Assembly: GCA_052144935.1 (NCBI GenBank) | Contig: JBKQPR010000309.1 | Span: forward strand, 1-16,256 | From: JOPF133 sp052144935 | GTDB taxonomy: Bacteria > Acidobacteriota > Terriglobia > Bryobacterales > Bryobacteraceae | Reading direction: 5' to 3' | DNA: 16,256 bases | Shown here: in pieces, positions 1 through 5,146 of the stretch | Position numbering within the stretch: position 1 is the first letter of the stretch | How the letters are laid out: every line of letters begins with the position of its first letter | Program-made: the position numbers and the translations under genes | The notes under the pieces: model-generated | Database searches by the model: none | What the model was told of the DNA's origin: nothing | What the model saw: only the letters and a program-made list of their open reading frames with translations

Positions 1-2
1 TC

Positions 3-107
3 CCGAACCAGTTTGTCTTCCCGGCCGGCCCGACCATCTGCCTAACGCAAAATGGCGCCGTCCGGTCCCGCCCGGGCGGGTCACTCTTGGTGAGCAAACT
101 AGGGTAA
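3..107 (+). CDS. Possible 3' end of a gene entering from the left edge
   Basis: Frame 3 is open from the window edge to a TAA at 105-107 and would encode the last 34 residues of a protein, ending in SLLVSKLG. Third codon positions are mostly G or C, as in the confident genes here, which favours real coding. No domain can be recognised in so short a tail. It overlaps by a few bases another open frame on the minus strand (99-233), so only one of the two may be real. The start lies outside the window. Confidence 0.3.
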   Translation, partial: PNQFVFPAGPTICLTQNGAVRSRPGGSLLVSKLG

Positions 108-233
108 TTTCTCGCGCGCGCCGAAGATCGGATACGCCGTGAGCGCCCCGGCGACGCCACCCGTTACGCTGCCGACGTCACCGAACAACTGAATCGCATC
201 ACCACACCCGAAAAATGAGGAAAGAATGGCCGG
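99..233 (-). other. Short open frame without a start codon, possible gene fragment
   Basis: A minus-strand frame is open from just after a TGA (234-236) to a TAG at 99-101 and reads 44 residues containing GDVGSVTGGVAGALTAYPIF. The glycine/alanine-rich, mildly hydrophobic composition and GC-rich third positions look protein-like. There is no ATG, GTG or TTG start in the frame and no ribosome binding site. It could be the decayed C-terminus of a membrane or exported protein, or chance. Function unknown. Confidence 0.18.
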
Positions 234-254
234 TCAAGTCGCGCACCCGTGCTC

Positions 255-295
255 GCCGGGCCCGGCACCCACTGGGCCCGGCTCTGATCGGAGCC
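255..295. repeat. Pair of GC-rich inverted repeats (REP-like)
   Basis: A perfect 9-bp inverted repeat GCCGGGCCC (255-263) / GGGCCCGGC (274-282) has a 10-base loop. It is followed at once by GGCTC (280-284) / GAGCC (291-295) with a 6-base loop. The two stems overlap, so they would be alternatives. The adjoining bases (296-313, ACGACCGTAAGGGAGCGC) lead straight into the first tandem three-stem element. From memory only, strings like this recur between genes in acidobacteria; I cannot check that here. Confidence 0.5.
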
Positions 296-305
296 ACGAC
301 CGTAA

Positions 306-364
306 GGGAGCGCCTATGGGCCTGCGGCCCACCAAAGCGCCTGAAGACGCGGGTGGGCGCTCTC
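306..364. repeat. Three-stem structured element, copy 1
   Basis: The segment folds as a three-way junction on the plus strand. The outer stem is GAGCGCC (308-314) with GGCGCTC (356-362). Stem 2 is TGGGCC (317-322) with GGCCCA (326-331) over a 3-base loop. Stem 3 is GCG (337-339) with CGC (348-350) over an 8-base loop ending AAGA. Copy 2 (398-454) has the same order of stems, the same loop sizes and the same single-stranded CCAA before stem 3. It may be a structured RNA or a dispersed palindromic unit. No plus-strand gene follows it, and on the minus strand it lies downstream of the gene at 504-704. Confidence 0.5.
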
Positions 365-397
365 GCAGAATCAGTAACTTGGACCCCGTCTTCAGGG

Positions 398-454
398 GAG
401 TGCCTTATGGGCCGCGGCGGCCCACCAATGCGAATTAAGACGCGGCGGGCACTG
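398..454. repeat. Three-stem structured element, copy 2
   Basis: The outer stem is AGTGCC (399-404) with GGCACT (448-453). Stem 2 is TGGGCCG (408-414) with CGGCCCA (418-424) over a CGG loop. Stem 3 is GCG (430-432) with CGC (441-443) over an 8-base loop ending AAGA. Compared with copy 1, the outer-stem pair C311-G359 has become T401-A451, a compensated change. Stem 2 has gained one pair. The AAGACGCGG at 437-445 is complementary to CCGCGTCTT at 480-488, giving an alternative pairing downstream. Confidence 0.5.
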
Positions 455-503
455 ACAGGGCAGTTTTGCCGGCTATTCTCCGCGTCTTCAAAAGAGTGGT
501 TGG

Positions 504-704
504 CTACTTGGCCTTGCGGATCTTGGAGCGCTTGGCCACCTTGGCCGCCTTCGCTCTGCCTGTTTTGGCGCGCTTGGCGATGGCCTTCCGGTTCTGCTTC
601 GAGCGCTTCTTGGCCGCCTTGAAGGCGGGGTTTTGGGCGGCTTCGGCCACCACGCCGACGCCAGTGCTGAGTGCCAGAGCCAAGGCTAAAGTGCGAAGTC
701 GCAT
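504..704 (-). CDS. Tiny lysine-rich exported protein
   Basis: This 66-residue protein opens with a signal peptide: MRLRT, a hydrophobic stretch of alanine, leucine and valine to about residue 20, and a likely cleavage after AEA (about residue 22). The mature part of roughly 44 residues is almost entirely lysine, arginine and alanine (for example AKKRSKQNRKAIAKRAK) and so is extremely basic and probably disordered. It has no acidic residues after the cleavage site. The start is 7 bases after the rhomboid stop codon, so both are probably on one transcript. Possible roles are binding of an anionic envelope polymer, nucleic acid or phosphate, but none can be shown. I recognise the style from acidobacteria but not a named family. 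Confidence 0.72.
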   Translation of the reverse strand: MRLRTLALALALSTGVGVVAEAAQNPAFKAAKKRSKQNRKAIAKRAKTGRAKAAKVAKRSKIRKAK

Positions 705-711
705 ACGCCCA

Positions 712-1539
712 TTATTGCGCAGATTGGCCCATCCACAAGTACATCTTTAGAAAACAAAGAAACGTAACCAGGATGCAGAGCCAGGAGGCGACCCGCCAGA
801 CGCGCTCGACGGGCGATTCCGCGGCCCGCGGCTGGCCTGCCAGAAAGGCCACCAGGAAACCCGCGGTCAGGCCGCCCACATGGGCGGCATTATCGATGCC
901 GGGCAACAGGCCGAACAGCAGGCCATAGATCGCCCAGCGGATGTACAGGCTCTTGACGTGAGCGCCCAGCGCGCCGCGGTGCCGCATTCCAAGGGCGATC
1001 ATGGCGCCGATCATCCCGAAAAGGGCCGCCGACGCGCCCACCGACGTTACGGGCGACCAGATCGCGCTCAGGTAAAAGCCAAACACGCTGGATACGAAGT
1101 AGATCACCAGCATCCGGCTGGCTCCGTAGAGTTCTTCCACTTGGGCACCCAAGTCGAATAAAACCCACGAATTCATGAGGATATGGAGCAGCCCGCCGTG
1201 CAGAAAGCCGGCCGTCACCAGCCGCCACCACTGGCCCGCGGCGAGGGCGGGCCCGTATTTGGCGCCGAAATCCACCAGGGTCTGCGAATCCAGGCCCATG
1301 GCGTCGCCGCGCCCCGCTTTCATGCTGTAGATGGAAGTGGCGACGTACAGGCCGGCGTTGATCAGCAGAATCATGACCGTGTTGAATCGAGCATGGGGGA
1401 TGAAGCCGCCGATGAAACCGCCGGATGACTCGTCGCGGGCGACGGCGCGCGGCCCTACCGTCTCGCTACAGTAGGGACAAACACGGTCCCGTGTGGTGAT
1501 GAAGGCCCGGCAATGCGGGCACATGCGGCGCGAATCCAT
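712..1539 (-). CDS. Rhomboid-family intramembrane serine protease with N-terminal zinc ribbon
   Basis: This 275-residue protein should cut membrane proteins within the lipid bilayer. A zinc-ribbon motif (CPHC at 7-10, CPYC at 21-24) precedes about six hydrophobic segments between residues 53 and 268. Rhomboid signatures are clear: WWRLVTAGFLHGG around 104-116, H114, H119 and N123 of the HxxxxHxxxN motif, the catalytic serine S170 in GAS (family form GxS), and the catalytic H220 in AAHVGG on a later helix. Length and order fit bacterial rhomboids of the GlpG/YqgP class. The zinc ribbon should face the cytoplasm and may bind a partner. It is followed closely by the small exported gene at 504-704. 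The start ATG has only a weak upstream GGGT. The fold assignment is firm; the substrate is unknown. Confidence 0.93.
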   Translation of the reverse strand: MDSRRMCPHCRAFITTRDRVCPYCSETVGPRAVARDESSGGFIGGFIPHARFNTVMILLINAGLYVATSIYSMKAGRGDAMGLDSQTLVDFGAKYGPALAAGQWWRLVTAGFLHGGLLHILMNSWVLFDLGAQVEELYGASRMLVIYFVSSVFGFYLSAIWSPVTSVGASAALFGMIGAMIALGMRHRGALGAHVKSLYIRWAIYGLLFGLLPGIDNAAHVGGLTAGFLVAFLAGQPRAAESPVERVWRVASWLCILVTFLCFLKMYLWMGQSAQ

Positions 1540-1608
1540 TTCGACCCATTCTAGAACATGGCGGGCGAATTGCCGTCGCGAAAGCGCGAAATGCTTGCGG
1601 GAAAGCGG

Positions 1609-2097
1609 CTACAGGTGCTCGCTGCGGCGCAGATATTCGCCGATAGCGATCACCAGTTTTTCGATACGCTCGTCGGTTCGCCGGGACTGGGCCGCTGTCT
1701 CCCGGAACGCCTCGTCGGTGCGCGCTCGGGACTCGGCGACTACCTTCGCGAGGTCTTCCAGGCGCTTGTCAGCTTTGGCTTGGGACTCGGCAGCTCGGGC
1801 TTGCGCCTCGACCAAGTCGGCAACCCGCCCCTCGGTCCTGAGTTGAGCCTCGGCCAGTTCGTCCATGCGCTTATTCATGCGCTCCTCGGACCTGGCCTGC
1901 GCCTCGGCGGCCCTGGTTTGAGCCTCGGCGAGTTCGCCCATCTGCTGGGTGCACTTGATTTGGGCATCGGTGAGCACCACCAGAACATCGTCCAGCTTCT
2001 CTTCCTTTTCGGCCAATGCTTCGATGGCGCCAAATGCCCGCCCCATGGATTCTTCCAGTCGGGTCACACGGTCGGTGAGTTCTTCCACGAATTCCAT
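1609..2097 (-). CDS. Coiled-coil protein of unknown function
   Basis: I chose the ATG at 2097, giving 162 residues, because a clear GGAG lies 7 bases upstream. A longer frame to 2175 would add an arginine/cysteine-rich leader unlike the rest. The whole protein is predicted helix with heptad-like spacing. Near-repeats such as ELAEAQTRAAEAQARSEERM, DELAEAQLRTEGRVADLVEA and EAQARAAESQAKADKRLEDL follow one another from about residue 55 to 120. It starts with MEFVEELTDRVTRLEES and ends IGEYLRRSEHL. There is no signal peptide or membrane segment, so it is probably a cytoplasmic oligomer. It ends 69 bases before the rhomboid start and may share its transcript. Similar short helical proteins are common in acidobacteria and cyanobacteria without assigned function. 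Confidence 0.75.
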   Translation of the reverse strand: MEFVEELTDRVTRLEESMGRAFGAIEALAEKEEKLDDVLVVLTDAQIKCTQQMGELAEAQTRAAEAQARSEERMNKRMDELAEAQLRTEGRVADLVEAQARAAESQAKADKRLEDLAKVVAESRARTDEAFRETAAQSRRTDERIEKLVIAIGEYLRRSEHL

Positions 2098-2212
2098 TCT
2101 ATTACTCCGGCTCGGGCAGCGCATACTCCGGCGGGGCACGGCGGAGCGCGGCGCACAGTTGTGCCATTTTGCCACCGTACCGCCGGCGCCGCCGGTCTGA
2201 GAAAATGGGGAG

Positions 2213-3358
2213 ATGCGTTACCGCCTTCTGGCTGGCGTACTCGCGGTCTGCCTCGCCGCAATGGGCCAGACTTTATCCGTAAGCGAACTGGCCAAGTTCC
2301 TCCAGTCCTCCGTGCAATTGAAGATGACCGACAAGGAAGTGGCCGGGTACCTGGGCAAGGTCAAACTCAAAGAACGGCTGGACGACCGCACCATCGAAGA
2401 CTTCCAGGGCTACGGCATCGGGCGGAAAACGCTGGAAGCCTTGGAGGCGCTGCGCGACCGCACGCAACAGCTTATGGCCGCGCAGCCGATCGTGCCGGAT
2501 GCCAAACCCCGCCCCATTCCGCCTCCCAGCTCGGAGGAGCAGGCCGCCATCATCGGCGACGTTCGGGAATACGCGCTGAATTACAGCAAGAACCTGCCGG
2601 ACTTCATCTGTACACAGGTGACCCGGCGGTACGCGGCGCGCAAGCCGGGTACGCTGCATGGCGGCAGCGCCGATAGCGATCCTTCGTGGCAGTCGCTCGA
2701 CACGCTGCAGATCCGGCTCAGCTATTTCCAGCAGAAGGAGCAGTACAAGGTCATCCTGGTGAACAACTCGCTGGTCAACAAGGATTACAGCGAGGTGGGC
2801 GGCAGCAAGTCGTTCGGCGACTTCGGCAGCATGATGCGGGAGGTTTTCGAGCCGTCCAGCGAAGCCCGCTTCGAGTGGGATCACTGGGGCACTTTGCGCG
2901 GCAAACGCGTGATGGCCTTCGCGTACCGCATCGCCCAGGACCGCTCGCAATATCGCATCACCGTGGATGACGGCAAGCTCAGCGTGGTGACCGCCTACCA
3001 TGGGCTGGTCGAAGTGGACCCCGGCACGCACGTGGTGATGCGCGTGACCAGCGAGGCCGAGAACGTGCCGGAAGGCTTCCCCGTCCGCTCGGTGAAGGAC
3101 GTTCTGGATTACGACTACACGGACCTTTCGGGGCACACCTTCCTGCTGCCGCTGAAGGCGCGGATCGATGCCGCTTTCAGCGACGTGCTGCAGCGCATCG
3201 ACGAGGAATTCCGCTTGTACCGCAAGTATTCGGCGGAATCCGAGATCAAGTTCGACACGGAAGTGCCCCCGCCGCTGCCGGACGAGAAGACCAAGGAGAC
3301 GGCGGCCATCGACTGCAAAGACCCCAAGAACGCGGCCGACCCGCGGTGTAAGAAGTAA
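2213..3358 (+). CDS. Exported acidobacterial protein of unknown function
   Basis: This 381-residue protein has a signal peptide at residues 1-19 (RYRLLAGVLAVCLAAMGQ). A helical N-terminal segment (about 22-90) carries VSELAKFLQSSV and LKMTDKEVAGYLGKVKLKERL, followed by a proline-rich linker (PRPIPPPSS, about 99-107). The larger C-terminal part is mostly predicted beta strand, beginning with NLPDFICTQVTRRY (127-140). The LPDFICTQ motif is one I associate with a large paralogous family in Solibacter-like genomes. The C-terminus has a cysteine pair (AIDCKD...DPRCKK) that could form a disulphide. The ATG lies directly behind GGGGAG, unusually close for a ribosome binding site. It is divergent from the coiled-coil gene, with about 115 bases between them. 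No enzymatic motif is visible. Confidence 0.82.
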   Translation: MRYRLLAGVLAVCLAAMGQTLSVSELAKFLQSSVQLKMTDKEVAGYLGKVKLKERLDDRTIEDFQGYGIGRKTLEALEALRDRTQQLMAAQPIVPDAKPRPIPPPSSEEQAAIIGDVREYALNYSKNLPDFICTQVTRRYAARKPGTLHGGSADSDPSWQSLDTLQIRLSYFQQKEQYKVILVNNSLVNKDYSEVGGSKSFGDFGSMMREVFEPSSEARFEWDHWGTLRGKRVMAFAYRIAQDRSQYRITVDDGKLSVVTAYHGLVEVDPGTHVVMRVTSEAENVPEGFPVRSVKDVLDYDYTDLSGHTFLLPLKARIDAAFSDVLQRIDEEFRLYRKYSAESEIKFDTEVPPPLPDEKTKETAAIDCKDPKNAADPRCKK

Positions 3359-3359
3359 G

Positions 3360-3387
3360 CGGGGCGGAGGGCGCCCCGGAGCTGTTT
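3360..3387 (+). terminator. Candidate terminator after the gene ending at 3358
   Basis: CGGGGCG (3360-3366) pairs with CGCCCCG (3372-3378) over a 5-base loop, starting immediately after the stop codon. A TTTT lies at 3384-3387. The stem is strong, but the T tract is short and six bases away, so efficiency is uncertain. Confidence 0.35.
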
Positions 3388-3461
3388 TGCTCGGTATTCT
3401 CACGTTTGCCTGGCCGGCGATCAAGGTGGTGGCTTGGTCTCGCCCTTCGGCGTTCGTGTAA

Positions 3462-3707
3462 GTGATCGCGGCATGGGCCATTTCGTGACCGGCGTGCTGG
3501 AACTGGCCGCCGCATTACGATTGCGCCGCCACATGGCTGGCGAATGGCGGCTGGCTGGCCGGCCCGGCTTCGACGATCTTCGGGATCCTGCTGATCGCCT
3601 CTCCGCTGGTGGCGCGGTGGCCTGGTGCTGTGGGGGGCGAACCCTCTTTTGGTTGGTACTACGGCGTTTTGGTACCTTTCAGGAGTGTGGCGCCCGTGAT
3701 AATATAG
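3462..3707 (+). pseudogene. Decayed reading frame with one membrane-like segment
   Basis: A GTG at 3462 opens a frame that meets a TGA at 3486-3488 after eight codons. The same frame then stays open to a TAG at 3705-3707. The downstream part reads like a real protein: CAATWLANGGWLAGPASTIF followed by GILLIASPLVARWPGA, a hydrophobic stretch with a glycine-rich approach, then FGWYYGVLVPF. No family is recognised. No undamaged start is visible, so a gene remnant is more likely than a live gene. It could also be chance, since GC-rich DNA gives long open frames. The rest of 3388-3711 shows nothing else convincing. Confidence 0.25.
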
Positions 3708-3711
3708 CGGT

Positions 3712-3727
3712 GTGATATTTAAATCAC
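3712..3727. promoter_or_regulatory. Imperfect palindrome upstream of the toxin-antitoxin operon
   Basis: GTGATATTTAAATCAC has 5-base arms GTGAT/ATCAC around a six-base A/T core. It lies 25 bases before the toxin start. Just upstream is GATAAT at 3698-3703, a plausible -10 box, but I see no good -35. Antitoxins of the HigA type usually repress their own operon by binding such a palindrome, so this is a candidate operator. The assignment rests on position and symmetry only. Confidence 0.35.
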
Positions 3728-3752
3728 AGCCGCAGGCCGAGGCAATCTGCCC

Positions 3753-4079
3753 GTGGATCCAATTGCCAGAAACGCGAGGAACTACCTCAATGCTGCGGAC
3801 AAGAGTCCCTTCCGGGAGTGGCTTACTCGGAGGATCGACGGTGGAGCGCGCGCTCGCATCAACGCCAGAATCAGGCGAATTGAGGAATTTGGGAATTACG
3901 GCGACTGTGAGCCGGTCGGTGATGGAGTTTACGAACTGAGGCTGGACATCGGCCCTGGGTATAGGGTGTATTTCGGAATCGATGGAAGCGAGATCATACT
4001 GCTTGGGGGAGGAGACAAGAGCACTCAGGTTTCGGATATCACGAAAGCGAAGGACTGTTGGAAGGACTACAATGCCTAA
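3753..4079 (+). CDS. RelE/ParE-superfamily toxin, HigB-like (addiction module killer family)
   Basis: This 108-residue protein belongs to the short phage-derived Gp49/HigB-like branch of the RelE superfamily, known as ribosome-dependent mRNA endonucleases. Matching family features are FREWL (20-24), ARARINARIRRIEEFGNYGD (32-51), VYELRLDIGPGYRVYF (59-74) and LLGGGDKSTQ (83-92), ending in DITKAKDCWKDY. Arg, Lys and Tyr residues typical of the active face are present, so the toxin looks intact. The start is a GTG with GAGG about 10 bases upstream, and an in-frame TAA at 3720-3722 rules out a much longer protein. The stop overlaps the antitoxin start by 8 bases. Toxin-first order is typical of higBA loci. 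The mRNA cleavage role is inferred from the family. Confidence 0.88.
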   Translation: MDPIARNARNYLNAADKSPFREWLTRRIDGGARARINARIRRIEEFGNYGDCEPVGDGVYELRLDIGPGYRVYFGIDGSEIILLGGGDKSTQVSDITKAKDCWKDYNA

Positions 4080-4602
4080 ACGGACGACCGACTTTCGCGA
4101 AGGTTTTCTTGCTGATTTGGCCGATCCACAAGAAGCTGCAAACTATTTGAATGCGGCCCTGGAGGACTCGGAGCAAATGGCCCTCGTTGCTCTCCGCGGC
4201 GTAGCTGAGGCACGCCAGATGGCGCGCGTTGCGGGAGAAGCGGGCGTGGCGAGGGAGGCTTTGTATCGAATGCTACGCGACACAGGCAATCCTACGTACA
4301 GCAATTTTGTGAGGATTCTCGGTGCCCTGGGGTTAAGGATTTCATTTTCGCCTACCAGTCGGGCAAACGACTCTGGTGAAAGGCCGGTGGCCTCGCAGGC
4401 AGAGTTTACCGGGCCCTTCGGCAGCAGCATTTCGGGGCTCGCCGGAGCGAGTGAGAGTATAGTGCAAATGGCTCCCGTTGGTGCAGGAATCTACGGAGTA
4501 CTCGGCGAAGTTTCGCGCAAGCCGCCGGACTTAGCGCGATGGGCTCAACTAGGGCTGGCAGCCGCCGGGAACCTGGCCGGCGGAGTAACCATTGGGCATT
4601 AG
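4072..4602 (+). CDS. HigA/HI1420-like antitoxin with an unusual C-terminal extension
   Basis: The ATG at 4072 overlaps the toxin stop (ATGCCTAA) and has AAGGA five bases upstream, giving 176 residues. The first ~95 residues match the addiction-module antidote family: TTDFREGFLADLADPQEAAN, YLNAALEDSEQMALVALRGV, then a helix-turn-helix region with VAGEAGVAREALYRMLRDTG (53-72) and NPTYSNFVRILGALGLRISF (73-92). It should neutralise the upstream toxin and repress the operon. Family members usually end near residue 95-105. This one continues about 75 residues with a glycine/alanine-rich tail containing SSISGLAGASESIVQMAPVG and ARWAQLGLAAAGNLAGGVTI. The tail has no recognised domain; its second half is weakly hydrophobic and could be a short membrane-associating or partner-binding helix. 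Confidence 0.85.
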   Translation: MPKRTTDFREGFLADLADPQEAANYLNAALEDSEQMALVALRGVAEARQMARVAGEAGVAREALYRMLRDTGNPTYSNFVRILGALGLRISFSPTSRANDSGERPVASQAEFTGPFGSSISGLAGASESIVQMAPVGAGIYGVLGEVSRKPPDLARWAQLGLAAAGNLAGGVTIGH

Positions 4603-4624
4603 AGCGAAAGTGAAGGTTTTGTAC

Positions 4625-4924
4625 ATGCCGAAAGAGCTAGAAACACCTCAGCCAGAGATTGTCGTCGCAGATGCAGCAGACGTTTTTAGGACATACTCAA
4701 ATCACATTAACATCATGTGGAACTCGTTCGATGTCAGGCTAAATTTCGGGGATTCCACTGTAATGCCCGGGGCAGATGGGAAGGTGCACGTTCAGACCAA
4801 AGCAGTGATTACGGTTTCTTGGACCGAGGCGAAGCAGATCGCTGAGATCTTGGCCCAGGTTATCGAGCGATTTGAAAAGGTGAACGGCCCCATCAAGCGA
4901 GCCGAGGAGCTTAAAATCAGTTAA
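4625..4924 (+). CDS. DUF3467 family protein
   Basis: The ATG at 4625 gives 99 residues and has GAAGG 8 bases upstream. A TTG at 4592 inside the antitoxin end is the alternative start. The protein matches the DUF3467 pattern: VFRTYSNHINIMWNSFDVRL (about 21-40) followed by NFGD, a short charged turn, HVQTKAVITVSWTEAKQIAE and a C-terminal helix ILAQVIERFEKVNGPI. The family is small, widespread and of unknown function; its YxN...S.fD...dFg core suggests a single compact alpha/beta domain. Only 22 bases separate it from the antitoxin stop, so it is the third gene of the same operon. Third codon positions are more A/T-rich than in neighbouring large genes, as in the toxin and antitoxin, consistent with acquisition as one unit. 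Confidence 0.83.
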   Translation: MPKELETPQPEIVVADAADVFRTYSNHINIMWNSFDVRLNFGDSTVMPGADGKVHVQTKAVITVSWTEAKQIAEILAQVIERFEKVNGPIKRAEELKIS

Positions 4925-5146
4925 GGTCCGCAGCGGAGATTGCGAGGCCGATTGCCACGCAGTCCCATGGCACCAAGCGCATTCCCGCGAAGTAGTCGCG
5001 CATGCAGCGCATTACAGTCTCGGAGCGCGCCACGGGCTGCCTCGGGTTTGAATTCGCGCGGCGGCGAATCGAGCAGGCCGGCCGCCCACCCAGGCGCCGC
5101 GGACGCCCGGTGGCAGGCCCTGGAAAACGACGACCGCGATTCCGCT

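Noticed and set aside
280..310. A possible tRNA or known riboswitch in the hairpin field
   Set aside because: No acceptor/anticodon arrangement or TTCGA-type T loop is present, and no riboswitch consensus I can recall fits the stems.
1558..2676. A 372-codon plus-strand frame across the coiled-coil gene
   Set aside because: The leucine/glycine-rich repeats are the antisense of the coiled-coil heptads, and the frame runs without a break into the middle of another gene.
2273..3481. A 402-codon minus-strand frame opposite the exported protein at 2213
   Set aside because: Composition is typical of antisense GC-rich reading (many H, R, V, L without domain pattern); the plus-strand gene has a signal peptide and a recognisable motif.
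3780..4162. Shared NYLNAA in the toxin N-terminus and the antitoxin
   Set aside because: Each instance fits its own family pattern (Y.tadgk.PF.eWL in toxins, YLnaALe in antitoxins), so chance is the better explanation than duplication.
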